A stretch of 39,406 nucleotides of DNA from Mollicutes bacterium (GCA_012799635.1 JAAZKW010000036.1:1-39406), one strand, 5' to 3'; positions 1-7,891 are shown, counted from the first letter of the stretch. The notes: generated by a model from the letters alone, not told the origin. A program made the numbers and translations.

Positions 1-736
1 GTAAGGGATTTTTTATCTCTTGGGCTGCTTCGAATAAGAAGTTTGCTTTATCATCATAGGTTTGTTCCATTATCGTTTTATTCTTATATAATTCATTTAA
101 TACTTTTATGTCGGGGTTTTCAATTGTAAAATTCATAATTATAATAGTTAAACACCATATATAACCAACCATGAAAGATGCTGGAAAAACAACTATAAGC
201 ATTCCATTAATTAATCCTAACAATAAAAAAGAATAAAAAGGAGCAAATTTCTTAGTTGCAATCACTTTTCTATTTTTAATTGCCAATATAAGTTGGTATG
301 TTCCTAAAACAACGGCATAATAAAAAGTCATAATAACTGGTATACCTTGAGGTACAACCATTTCATTGTTTTTAATATAAACTGTTTTTGCTACAAATGT
401 AATTAATAAAATAATAATTGACATAATTTTTAAAACTTTTAAACTTTTTTTTGAAATGTTACAAACCTTCATAAAATATAAACAAAATAAATAGTTTATT
501 GTTATGTAACTAATTAATACTAATTTCGCAATTAAATCATACATATATGTATTAAAATAATTTTTAAATAGTAATGCCGATATAATTTCAAGAGATGTCA
601 TCAATAAAATAGTGATTAAAATATACTTATATATTCTGGTTTCTTCATTTTTAATCTTTCTTTTTAATATAAAAATTATTGTAATAATGCTCATAACAGG
701 TAACATTGCTACTGAAAAATAAAAACCTACTCCCAT
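1..736 (-). CDS. Multi-TM sensor histidine kinase-like protein, 3' part cut by window edge
   Basis: This frame is open from an ATG at 736 to the window edge (245 codons) and is missing from the ORF track because it has no stop here. By eye the first ~185 residues hold about seven hydrophobic helices with short loops, starting MGVGFYFSVAMLPVMSIITI. They are followed by NPDIKVLNELYKNK and a linker leading into FLFEAAQEIKNPL, which aligns with the H-box of HisKA kinases (usually xxxHEIRxPL). The residue at the phosphoacceptor His position is Gln (codon CAA, plus-strand ttg at 22-24). A 7TM sensor region followed by 'ENPD..' and then HisKA is a common layout in Firmicute kinases. GGAG sits 7 nt before the ATG. 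The catalytic ATPase domain, if present, lies outside the window. The membrane topology is clear; the kinase call rests on the last ~30 residues. Confidence 0.6.
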   Translation of the reverse strand, partial: MGVGFYFSVAMLPVMSIITIIFILKRKIKNEETRIYKYILITILLMTSLEIISALLFKNYFNTYMYDLIAKLVLISYITINYLFCLYFMKVCNISKKSLKVLKIMSIIILLITFVAKTVYIKNNEMVVPQGIPVIMTFYYAVVLGTYQLILAIKNRKVIATKKFAPFYSFLLLGLINGMLIVVFPASFMVGYIWCLTIIIMNFTIENPDIKVLNELYKNKTIMEQTYDDKANFLFEAAQEIKNPL

Positions 737-828
737 AATACAACTCCATTCTAATATTATAACTAGATTATAACATATTTAAAGCAAAAAAATTATATAA
801 ATTATAGTATTTAAAATGTATCGATCTT

Positions 829-1428
829 TTAAGATGACGATTTTCTAGAACGAGTAATACCACCTAATTGTTTGCAACTATCTACATAATATTTTAAATC
901 AATCTTCCCACTTGTCATTCTTTTTAAAGGCTCATTTGTAAATATAATTTTCTCTGGTTTCCAACTATCTCCAAATCTTTTTTTAACAACTTTTTTTATT
1001 TTAAATTCTAAAGCATCAACATTGATATCACCAATACCTAATGAAATATAATAAACTGGAGTGTTTTGTTCTAAATCAAGTGGGAAAGGCACAACAACAG
1101 CTTCTCTTACCCCAGGTATAGTTGGAAGAAATTGTTCAAGTCGTTCTGGATATATATTATCACAACCACTTACAAAATTTCTCTTTTCTCTTCCGTGATA
1201 TTTATAAAAACCATCAGCATCTTTTGATAAACAATCGCCAGTATCAAGCCACCTTTTACCATCTTCATCAAAATAAATAACTTTTTTAGTCTCCGATTCG
1301 TTTTTATGGTACCTCATCATTACAGGCAAACCAGAAAGTTGTAAAACACCTATTTCTCCAATTTCTACTTCTTCTTTAGTCTCGCTATTAATAAGTCTTA
1401 CTTCTAATCCTGGAACTGGAATACCCAA
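829..1428 (-). CDS. C-terminal part of a frameshifted AMP-dependent acyl-CoA synthetase-like enzyme
   Basis: This ORF is the C-terminal portion of the enzyme begun at 2537. It carries the late adenylate-forming motifs: WLDTGD (A7), YHGREKRNFVSGCDNIYPE (A8 hinge region) and LKRMTSGKIDLKYY, with the conserved A10 lysine in SGKID. Its nominal start is a TTG inside the conserved stretch KEGTLGIPVPG, with no Shine-Dalgarno, so it is not a genuine independent start. The reading frame continues upstream to a T7 run at 1441-1447, where adding one T joins it to the upstream ORF as NTGIFFKEGTLGIPVPG. It is either a disrupted gene or a product needing slippage. The stop TAA is at 829-831. Function as in the companion entry. 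Confidence 0.75.
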   Translation of the reverse strand: MGIPVPGLEVRLINSETKEEVEIGEIGVLQLSGLPVMMRYHKNESETKKVIYFDEDGKRWLDTGDCLSKDADGFYKYHGREKRNFVSGCDNIYPERLEQFLPTIPGVREAVVVPFPLDLEQNTPVYYISLGIGDINVDALEFKIKKVVKKRFGDSWKPEKIIFTNEPLKRMTSGKIDLKYYVDSCKQLGGITRSRKSSS

Positions 1429-2537
1429 AGTACCTTCTTTAAAAAAATCCCAGTATTATAAATTCCAAATCCATAACTTTCTGTTAACCCCAAAGCTTCA
1501 CCAATCTTTCCTTGACAACCACAATACTCTAACGCTCTATTTATTGGCTCAATTGTTGCTTCCCTTCTTGCCTCTCCTCCAGAAAATAATAGTTTTAAAT
1601 TCTTTAATGAATTAGGCTTTAAGTCACTACGCGGTTTATAAACACCTTCACTGGCTTCTTCGATAAAAGATGTCCAATGTATCGGACCACCAGATGTTCC
1701 ACTAGCATTAGTTCTTACAAGTTCATCATAAAAATCTTTGGGAAATGCTTTTAATGTTAATGCATATGTTGCACCGTTAGTTAAAGCAGTATGCATAACC
1801 GTTTTCCCGAAAGACATATACCCGAACGGAATTTGTCCTAAATAAATCATTCCATCAAAATAACCATCTCCATACATAGTTTTCATACCTTCAACACCAG
1901 CATTTAAAGCATAATCGTTTAACTCTACTCCCTTAGGTATTCCTGTCGAACCACCAGTAAATATAATATCTCTTAATTCCCCGCTAACATATGGTATCTT
2001 TGGGAAAAACTCACCATAATCTTTTTTAACTAAAGAATTTAATCTTTTCCCCTTTGATAATGTAAAATTAAGAAGCATTAGTTTTTGCAACTCATATTGT
2101 AATCTAACTTTTTTATCACTAATTCTATCTGATAATGAATATAAGATGCTTGAAAAATCAAGCGATCTCGATAATCCCTTAAATTTATTATAAGCACTAT
2201 CAACTGTAATAACCATTTTGGGTTTTGTTAGCTCTAATTGATTCTTAATATCCTCTTTTTTCCCAAACGGATCAAAACCCACAACAATAGCTCCTAATAA
2301 ATTTAAAGCATAAAGCAAATATACACCCTCTGGAGTATTAAACATAGATACACCAATTAAATCACCTTTTCTTACACCCTTAGAATGTAACATTTTAGCA
2401 TATAAATTAATAGCTTCAAACATTTCTTCTGCAGAAATCTTTTCCTTATCAAATGTCAAAGATATATTGTCCATTTTATTTTTTAAACTTTCATATAAAT
2501 AATCATATTTACTTTGATTGGGATTTATTTTTTTCAC
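1404..2537 (-). CDS. N-terminal part of a frameshifted AMP-dependent acyl-CoA synthetase-like enzyme
   Basis: This is an adenylate-forming enzyme of the ANL superfamily, which activates a carboxylic acid as an acyl-AMP and usually transfers it to CoA or a carrier thiol. It shows the phosphate-binding A3 motif IFTGGSTGIPKGVELND near residue 190 and the A5 motif ALGLTESYGFG near residue 350. After NTGI the frame runs into about 15 unrelated residues (FLKKVLWVFQFQD) and a stop. The natural continuation is in the next frame (829-1428), and together they would make about 569 aa, a normal family length. The start is GTG at 2537, with AAAGGAGGG five bases upstream. It has a near-consensus promoter of its own at 2574-2602, so transcription looks maintained. 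Substrate unknown. It is a diverged paralogue of the neighbour at 2693-4591. Confidence 0.8.
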   Translation of the reverse strand: MKKINPNQSKYDYLYESLKNKMDNISLTFDKEKISAEEMFEAINLYAKMLHSKGVRKGDLIGVSMFNTPEGVYLLYALNLLGAIVVGFDPFGKKEDIKNQLELTKPKMVITVDSAYNKFKGLSRSLDFSSILYSLSDRISDKKVRLQYELQKLMLLNFTLSKGKRLNSLVKKDYGEFFPKIPYVSGELRDIIFTGGSTGIPKGVELNDYALNAGVEGMKTMYGDGYFDGMIYLGQIPFGYMSFGKTVMHTALTNGATYALTLKAFPKDFYDELVRTNASGTSGGPIHWTSFIEEASEGVYKPRSDLKPNSLKNLKLLFSGGEARREATIEPINRALEYCGCQGKIGEALGLTESYGFGIYNTGIFLKKVLWVFQFQD

Positions 2538-2573
2538 AAAACCCTCCTTTTAGAACGTATTTCATTAGTTATA

Positions 2574-2602
2574 ATTTTAACACTCTATATTATCGTTGTC
2601 AA
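2574..2602 (-). promoter_or_regulatory. Sigma-A-type promoter of the split acyl-CoA synthetase gene
   Basis: On the minus strand there is a perfect -35 TTGACA (2602-2597), a 17-nt spacer and a -10 TAAAAT (2579-2574). It lies about 37 nt upstream of the GTG start at 2537. Seen directly in the sequence; transcription itself is inferred. Confidence 0.7.
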
Positions 2603-2663
2603 TTTAATTATACTGTTTTATGCAGTCGTTTTTTCAATAAAATTTGCTAAACTTACCATTATC

Positions 2664-2681
2664 TTTCTCTTGCACTTTTTA
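2664..2681 (-). repeat. Copy A of an 18-nt element found upstream of both acyl-CoA synthetase genes
   Basis: The minus strand reads TAAAAAGTGCAAGAGAAA. It matches copy B (4785-4802) at 17 of 18 positions. It lies in the 155-nt gap between the two synthetase genes, about 60 nt upstream of the TTGACA promoter. It may be a regulator site or a relic of a tandem duplication. Confidence 0.5.
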
Positions 2682-2692
2682 TTATAATGTAT

Positions 2693-4591
2693 TTAACTAA
2701 TTTTTTTTATAGTTGATTGTGCAAGCTTTCTAACCAAACTCGGTCTATCAAAAAATATTGAATCCATAATATGAATATCCATATCATCAAAACGCCGCCT
2801 TTCCAAGTCTCTAAAATCTATTTTATCTGACTTAGTATACGGTATTTCTTTAATATATGTTATAACCAATGCTCTTTCTCTTTCACCAATATCTTCTAAA
2901 CAGTAATCATCTAGTTGTCTAGCAAGTTCTGATGTTCCTTTTACACCAGATTTTAACTTTATAAATGCTGTTGGTATTGTTCCATTAGCATCTTCACGAA
3001 TTTTAATTCCAACTACAACACAATCATCCACTGCAAAATGAGATTTAAGCCTTCTTTCAATTGGAAAATTAGCTACAGTATGTCCATCGGGACGCATCAT
3101 AACCCTTTTTAATCTACCATAATAAAATAATTCGCCTTTCTCATTGATTGACATTATATCTCCCGTTTTATACAATGGTCTTCCATATTTATCATAAGTC
3201 AGTATTTCTTTCGTTTTTTCTTCCTCTCCCAAATAACCCAATGTCATAGTAGGTCCTCCTAATTCAAGCTCACCTCGTTCATTAAGCCCTATTTCTTCGC
3301 CTGTTTCTGGATGAACAATCCTTCCATAAAATCCAGGTAATAAGATTCCCACACTGTTTAGATTATATTTTTCAGGGGCATTTGACATTACTGAAACAGA
3401 ACCACCAAATTCAGTTTCACCATATCCTTCAACTATTTTTGCTTCAGAACCATATTTTTTTAAAGAGGAATTTATATCGATAAGTTTTTTTACAGTTGTT
3501 TCATCACCACCAGTAATAGGAAGATCGATATGACGACAAAAATTTGGACGAAAGAAATTATACACACGCATTGAAGGTTTAGTTAGTTGTTCCCAATATG
3601 CTGGGACACCAATTCCAACATTTGCTTTGTGCTTGATTACACTTTGAATAAATTTATTAGGATTTATTTTTGGAACTAAAACTACAAGCCAAATATTAGA
3701 AAAAGAATTATGAAAACCACAAAATGAACCATATGCCGAAAAATATGGGACTACCCCCAAAAATCTTTTCCCTGGAGGCAAACATGCAGAAATATATTTT
3801 AAATTATTAACCATTGCATTATAATTTTCATTACTAAAAACACATGCTTTTAAATTATCGGCAGTTGTACCACTTGTACACAACGCAGTAGCAGGTTGAT
3901 TTTCTTCATAAGAAGCTATGTAATTTCCCGTATGTTGATGTGATAATTCTAAAAATTTATCTAATTGATAATATCTACCACTATCTTTAATTTCTTGTAA
4001 TCTTATTAAATAATCTTTAAGTAAAAACTTTAGTCTAACTGGTGATGTTTCCAAAGTTTGTTCCAATAAAGAAGCGGGTAAAGAATGTGTTGGTGAAATG
4101 TTTGTTATTTTTTCTACCATTAAACGCTCTTTAATTGGCTCAATTTTCGGTTTACATATTTCATTATGACAGAATAGCAATACTGATTTTGATTTATTAA
4201 CCATTCTAGCAATTTGTTCAGAATTAATCCTTGGATCAAGCATAAGTGATGCAGCGCCAATCATATTTGCAGCATACTTTAAATATACTGTTTCTGGAAT
4301 ATTGGGTAAACAAAGAGTAATATAGTCCCCTTTACTGATTCCAAATTTACTTAAAGCTTTAGCATATTCAAGTATTTTTTCTTGTTTTAATTCACCATAT
4401 GTTATTGGCACACCAAAATATTCAATAGCAACTTCAGAATCATATCCAGTAGTCCTTTCCCACATAAAATCAACTATTTTTGTATTAATACCATCAAAAA
4501 CGCTTTTATATGCATCTTTCGGATAATTAACCAAATGAGGCATATCTTTTGTTAGGTTTCCAACATTTATTCCTTTATAATCGTGGGTCAT
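2693..4591 (-). CDS. AMP-dependent acyl-CoA synthetase-like enzyme, intact
   Basis: This is an ANL-superfamily adenylate-forming enzyme. It has a degenerate A3 loop ALCTSGTTADNLKACVF (family usual TSGTTGxPKG), an A5 motif VEGYGETEFGG, A7 YKTGD, A8 YGRLKRVMMRPDGHTVANFPIE, and A10 PYTKSDKIDF carrying the conserved Lys. An insertion-like stretch of about 60 residues (roughly 190-250) precedes A3. The ORF track starts at 4648, but that ATG has no Shine-Dalgarno. The in-frame ATG at 4591 has AAAGAAAGG nine bases upstream and gives the N-terminus MTHDYKGINVGNL, so I use it; 4648 remains possible. No acyl-carrier protein, thioesterase or ketosynthase gene is nearby to indicate the acid used. It is a diverged tandem paralogue of the split gene downstream. 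Confidence 0.85.
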   Translation of the reverse strand: MTHDYKGINVGNLTKDMPHLVNYPKDAYKSVFDGINTKIVDFMWERTTGYDSEVAIEYFGVPITYGELKQEKILEYAKALSKFGISKGDYITLCLPNIPETVYLKYAANMIGAASLMLDPRINSEQIARMVNKSKSVLLFCHNEICKPKIEPIKERLMVEKITNISPTHSLPASLLEQTLETSPVRLKFLLKDYLIRLQEIKDSGRYYQLDKFLELSHQHTGNYIASYEENQPATALCTSGTTADNLKACVFSNENYNAMVNNLKYISACLPPGKRFLGVVPYFSAYGSFCGFHNSFSNIWLVVLVPKINPNKFIQSVIKHKANVGIGVPAYWEQLTKPSMRVYNFFRPNFCRHIDLPITGGDETTVKKLIDINSSLKKYGSEAKIVEGYGETEFGGSVSVMSNAPEKYNLNSVGILLPGFYGRIVHPETGEEIGLNERGELELGGPTMTLGYLGEEEKTKEILTYDKYGRPLYKTGDIMSINEKGELFYYGRLKRVMMRPDGHTVANFPIERRLKSHFAVDDCVVVGIKIREDANGTIPTAFIKLKSGVKGTSELARQLDDYCLEDIGERERALVITYIKEIPYTKSDKIDFRDLERRRFDDMDIHIMDSIFFDRPSLVRKLAQSTIKKIS

Positions 4592-4726
4592 TTCATCGTA
4601 CCTTTCTTTGCATGATTTATTGATACCCCTTGATAAACAATCTAACATCGCTCATACTATTAAAATAAATTACTTCGAAGCGTTTGATGTTTTTAAAACA
4701 TAGATCAGAATACTAAATTCATATAT

Positions 4727-4754
4727 ATAATACCATTTATTTAATTATTTTCAA
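4727..4754 (-). promoter_or_regulatory. Probable promoter of the intact acyl-CoA synthetase gene
   Basis: Minus strand TTGAAA (4754-4749), 16-nt spacer, TATTAT (4732-4727). It is placed for transcription toward 4591, leaving a leader of about 130 nt (or about 70 nt to the alternative ATG at 4648). The local AT-richness makes chance matches likely. Confidence 0.4.
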
Positions 4755-4784
4755 ATAATTTTAGAGAAGTTTGTAATAGCTTAT

Positions 4785-4802
4785 TTTCTCTTGCGCTTTT
4801 TA
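4785..4802 (-). repeat. Copy B of the 18-nt element; also overlaps the polymerase promoter
   Basis: Minus strand TAAAAAGCGCAAGAGAAA, 17/18 identical to copy A at 2664-2681. Its complement contains the -35 hexamer TTGCGC of the divergent polymerase gene, so any protein bound here would touch both transcription units. Confidence 0.5.
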
Positions 4803-4819
4803 CAATATAACTATATAAT
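4791..4819 (+). promoter_or_regulatory. Sigma-A-type promoter of the Y-family polymerase gene
   Basis: TTGCGC (4791-4796), exactly 17 nt, TATAAT (4814-4819), about 30 nt before the ATG at 4850. No recognisable LexA box is visible around it, so SOS control is not supported from sequence. Confidence 0.7.
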
Positions 4820-4849
4820 AAATATATAAACATTTGTTTGGAGGAAGAC

Positions 4850-6109
4850 ATGGATAAATTAAATCGTAGCATTATATGCATTGATTTAAAAAGTTTTTTC
4901 GCCTCATGTGAATGCATTGAAAAAAACCTTAATCCTTTTACCTTTCCTTTAGTAGTAGCTAATCCTAAACAGGGGAAAGGTGCCTTAACTTTGGCTGTTA
5001 CTCCTTACTTAAAAACTCTTGGAGTTAAATCAAGAGGACGGTTATATGAAATACCTAAAAATATAAAATACTATATTACTAAACCACAAATGAGCCTTTA
5101 TATGAAAAAAAGCAAGGAAGTTAATGACATATATTTAGATTTCGTTGCTTCTGAAGACCTTTACGTATATTCTATTGATGAGTGTTTTTTAGATGTTACT
5201 AATTATTTAAAATTATATAATAAAACTGATTATGAACTAGCTTTAGATATATTAAATAAGGTTAAGGAAAAAACGAAGCTTACTGCAGTTGTTGGAATTG
5301 GTCCTAACATGCTACTTGCTAAAGTAGCTATGGATGTTGAAGCTAAACATAATAAAGATTGTATAGCAAAATGGGATTATAAAGATATTCCTTTGAAGCT
5401 TTGGAACATTTCTCCGCTTTCTAAAATGTGGGGAATTGGCCCTAGAATGGAAAAAAAATTAAATCAAATGAAATTATATAGTATTGGTGATATTGCTAAA
5501 ATGGATAAAATGGTTTTAAAACAACGCTTTGGTACTATTGGAGAAGATATCTGGAATCATGCTAATGGTATTAACACCACCTTGTTAAAAGATTTAAATA
5601 ACTACAAAGTTAAGGAACAATCATATAGTCATTCACAAGTTTTATTTAAAGATTATAATGATAAAAATATTGGAATTATTATTAATGAAATGGTTGAGAT
5701 GCTTACTGCACGACTTAGACATAATAATAAAGAATGTATCGGTGTTGGATTAGGAATAGATTATTCTAAAAATGTTGGGGGATCTTTTTATCATCAAATT
5801 AAATTAGATGTTCCTACTGATAATAATAAAGAAATTATTAAAGTATGTAATTTGATATTTGACCGTTTTTATGAAAATTTACCCATTAGAAAAATAACCA
5901 TTTCTTTAAATGGATTAATACCTAAAGTTGGTAAACAACTTAATCTTTTTGAAGAAGCTAAAACAACAAAAAAAGAAGAAAGCATTAATAAAGTTATTGA
6001 TAAAATTAAATCAAAATATGGGAAAAACAGTTTGCTTAAAGCAAGCAACCTTTTAAAAGATTCAACAGCTATTGAAAGAAATAAAAAAATTAAAGGTCAT
6101 GATGAATAG
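4850..6109 (+). CDS. Y-family DNA polymerase (UvrX/UmuC-like translesion polymerase)
   Basis: This is a lesion-bypass DNA polymerase. The catalytic carboxylates are visible as CIDLKSFFASCE (Asp11) and YSIDECFLDV (Asp110, Glu111). They are followed by VVGIGPNMLLAKVAMD and the helix-hairpin-helix WGIGPRMEKKLNQM. A little-finger domain and a beta-clamp-binding motif QLNLF (about residues 363-367) complete the enzyme. The C-terminal tail LLKDSTAIERNKKIKGH resembles the tail of the Firmicute UvrX/ImpB-MucB-SamB branch rather than classical DinB. The ORF track starts at a TTG at 4838, but that codon lies within the Shine-Dalgarno TTGGAGGAAGAC; the ATG at 4850 is the start. It is the only full-length plus-strand gene here and is divergent from the acyl-CoA synthetase genes. 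Its stop TAG directly abuts the stop of the convergent next gene. Confidence 0.92.
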   Translation: MDKLNRSIICIDLKSFFASCECIEKNLNPFTFPLVVANPKQGKGALTLAVTPYLKTLGVKSRGRLYEIPKNIKYYITKPQMSLYMKKSKEVNDIYLDFVASEDLYVYSIDECFLDVTNYLKLYNKTDYELALDILNKVKEKTKLTAVVGIGPNMLLAKVAMDVEAKHNKDCIAKWDYKDIPLKLWNISPLSKMWGIGPRMEKKLNQMKLYSIGDIAKMDKMVLKQRFGTIGEDIWNHANGINTTLLKDLNNYKVKEQSYSHSQVLFKDYNDKNIGIIINEMVEMLTARLRHNNKECIGVGLGIDYSKNVGGSFYHQIKLDVPTDNNKEIIKVCNLIFDRFYENLPIRKITISLNGLIPKVGKQLNLFEEAKTTKKEESINKVIDKIKSKYGKNSLLKASNLLKDSTAIERNKKIKGHDE

Positions 6110-6586
6110 TTAAGTTTTTATCTCATCACCCTTATATGGATTCTCACCTGTTCGATAGTGCTTACCAATTTTCTTCGTAACTTCTGTTGCATGATGTTCA
6201 TCTATTGCAGCAACTTTTGGTGGTTTTGCTGGATTATATTCAATTGGTGCGCCATCTTTAGGAATAACTGGTTTCATTGCCATTTCAGATACATAACCAT
6301 TTGTTTTTACATTTTTATTTAAAATATCAGTGCTAACCGAAGAAATTGTCTCTATTCTATCTGGTCCATAAAAGTCATCTTCGCCTGCTAAATTAGGATT
6401 AATTTCCTTTTTACTTTTAGTTAAACTTTCAGTTGCAACAGACGAAGCAACAAAAGTATTATCAGTTAAAAGTTCTGGTTTTATTTGCTTTTTATTAGGA
6501 TCAAGGGGCATTTGATTTGGGGTTATAGATGAATCTAAATTATAAGGTATCGGTCTTGGTTTTATTTGCTTATTTAATTCATTCAT
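6110..6586 (-). CDS. Hypothetical protein, Pro/Lys-rich and probably disordered
   Basis: I do not recognise this 158-aa protein. It has no signal peptide, membrane segment or Cys. It is rich in Pro, Lys, Asn and Thr, and short phrases recur: KQIKPRPIP and KQIKPELLT, plus the similar KKEINPNLA. The C-terminus is charged (HHATEVTKKIGKHYRTGENPYKGDE). This composition suggests an extended or disordered protein. A plausible sigma-A promoter lies at 6607-6634 and a GAGG site precedes the ATG. It is convergent with the polymerase gene, and the two stop codons are adjacent (6109/6110) with no room for a separate terminator. It could be a structural or assembly protein; nothing in the sequence decides this. 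Confidence 0.7.
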   Translation of the reverse strand: MNELNKQIKPRPIPYNLDSSITPNQMPLDPNKKQIKPELLTDNTFVASSVATESLTKSKKEINPNLAGEDDFYGPDRIETISSVSTDILNKNVKTNGYVSEMAMKPVIPKDGAPIEYNPAKPPKVAAIDEHHATEVTKKIGKHYRTGENPYKGDEIKT

Positions 6587-6606
6587 AATTATTTACCTCT
6601 ATAAAT

Positions 6607-6634
6607 ATTATCACACATTAAAAAAACTTGTAAA
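6607..6634 (-). promoter_or_regulatory. Probable promoter of the 158-aa hypothetical gene
   Basis: Minus strand TTTACA (6634-6629), 16-nt spacer, GATAAT (6612-6607), some 20 nt before the ATG at 6586. Five of six matches in each hexamer. Confidence 0.5.
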
Positions 6635-6660
6635 CCCATTAATAATTTTAAAAAATTATA

Positions 6661-6906
6661 TTAATTATGCTCTTTTATTTTTTGTAACAATTCATAATGT
6701 TTTAAATTGTTTTCATAATAATCAAGTCTTTCTTTAACATTTGTTACTATTTTACCAATATAACTTTTAGATACTTTCATATATTCAGCAATTTCACTTA
6801 ATGATAAATTTTCTTCATAATATAAGCTAAATATTTCTTTTTGCTTTTCTGTGAGTAGAAATGCATAAATATTAAAAAGCTCACCATAATATACAAACTC
6901 TTCCAT
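6661..6906 (-). CDS. ylxM: YlxM family SRP-associated HTH protein
   Basis: This small 81-aa protein consists almost entirely of a sigma-70 region-4-like helix-turn-helix: LTEKQKEIFSLYYEENLSLSEIAEYMKVSKSYIGKIV. That matches the YlxM/p13 family, whose genes usually sit next to ffh and which is thought to act with the signal recognition particle. Here its ATG follows the ftsY stop directly (TAAATG), so it is translationally coupled to the SRP receptor gene instead. It is the last gene of yebC-ftsY-ylxM. A DNA-binding role is possible but is not shown by the sequence. Confidence 0.85.
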   Translation of the reverse strand: MEEFVYYGELFNIYAFLLTEKQKEIFSLYYEENLSLSEIAEYMKVSKSYIGKIVTNVKERLDYYENNLKHYELLQKIKEHN

Positions 6907-7890
6907 TTACATCAAATCCTTAAATAAACCGTATATATACTCTTCAATATCAAATTCTTTTAAATCATCCATATTTTCTCCAAGACCTACAAATTTAACT
7001 GGTAAAGATACTTCTTCTTTAATAGCTAAAACAATTCCTCCTTTAGCAGTACTATCCAACTTAGTTAATACTATACCTGTTATATTTGTTATTTCTTTAA
7101 AGGCTTTAGCTTGCATAATACCATTTTGACCAGTATTAGCATCAATTACTAATAATGTCTCATGAGGAGCTTTTACAATAAGCTTTCCGATTACTTTATT
7201 TATTTTATCAAGTTCATTCATTAAATTAATTTTATTATGAAGACGACCTGCAGTATCAATTAAAACAATATCAATATTATCCTCTTTGGCTTTTTTAATG
7301 CCATCAAATATAATACCAGCAGGATCAATGCCACCTTTACCATAAAAATCACATCCAACTCTATCAGACCATATCTTTAGTTGCTCTACTGCTCCAGCTC
7401 TAAAAGTATCTCCAGCAATCATTAAAACCTTCTTACCCATCGATTTATATTTATAAGCAAGCTTTGCTATTGTAGTTGTTTTACCAACTCCATTTACTCC
7501 AACTACTAAAATAATTGTAGGACCATCTTTGGATATATTAATTTTATCTGTAAGACTTTCTCCAGCTACATATATAATTAATAATTCATCTACTATTACT
7601 TCATTTAAATAAGAAGTATCTGTTATATTTTCTGTTTTAACACGAGATTTAATCTTATCAATAAATTTAAATACAGTATTAACACCAATATCTGCTGATA
7701 TCAAAATATTTTCAAGCTCATCAAAATAATCATCACTTATCTTTGTATATTTAATTCCTAGCATACTAAGTTTAGATACAAACTCTTTTCTTGTCTTTTC
7801 TAAACCCTTTTCATATATTTTTGTATCTTCACTAACTGTTTTTTCTTTTTTACTTTGAAATTTCTCTTTTATCTTATTAAATAATCCCAT
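6907..7890 (-). CDS. ftsY: Signal recognition particle receptor FtsY
   Basis: This is the SRP receptor GTPase that docks Ffh-ribosome complexes at the membrane for co-translational insertion. The NG domain is complete: P-loop GVNGVGKTT (131-139), DTFRAGAVEQL (161-171), LIDTAGRLHNK (210-220), and LTKLDSTAKGG near 275, giving guanine specificity. The N-terminal charged A domain is only about 30 residues, far shorter than the E. coli one and typical of Firmicutes. It starts at an ATG one base after the yebC stop (TAATATG) and is followed directly by ylxM. No transmembrane segment is present, as expected for a peripheral protein. Confidence 0.97.
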   Translation of the reverse strand: MGLFNKIKEKFQSKKEKTVSEDTKIYEKGLEKTRKEFVSKLSMLGIKYTKISDDYFDELENILISADIGVNTVFKFIDKIKSRVKTENITDTSYLNEVIVDELLIIYVAGESLTDKINISKDGPTIILVVGVNGVGKTTTIAKLAYKYKSMGKKVLMIAGDTFRAGAVEQLKIWSDRVGCDFYGKGGIDPAGIIFDGIKKAKEDNIDIVLIDTAGRLHNKINLMNELDKINKVIGKLIVKAPHETLLVIDANTGQNGIMQAKAFKEITNITGIVLTKLDSTAKGGIVLAIKEEVSLPVKFVGLGENMDDLKEFDIEEYIYGLFKDLM

Positions 7891-7891
7891 A

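Noticed and set aside
2453-2650. Plus-strand 65-aa ORF overlapping the synthetase start
   Set aside because: Antisense to the coding start, promoter and ribosome site of the split synthetase; Phe/Tyr-rich low-complexity product with no family features.
2618-2659. Thirteen-codon minus-strand mini-ORF MVSLANFIEKTTA between the two synthetase genes
   Set aside because: It lies upstream of the TTGACA promoter and so outside the expected transcript, has only a weak purine stretch ahead of it, and such short frames are expected by chance.
4687-4701. Palindrome ATGTTTT-T-AAAACAT in the divergent region
   Set aside because: Seven-base arms made mostly of A/T are common in DNA this AT-rich; it does not match a Firmicute LexA box and occurs once.
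6642-6659. Hairpin ATAATTTT-AA-AAAATTAT downstream of ylxM
   Set aside because: The stem has no G-C pair and no clear T tract after it, so it is too weak to call a terminator.
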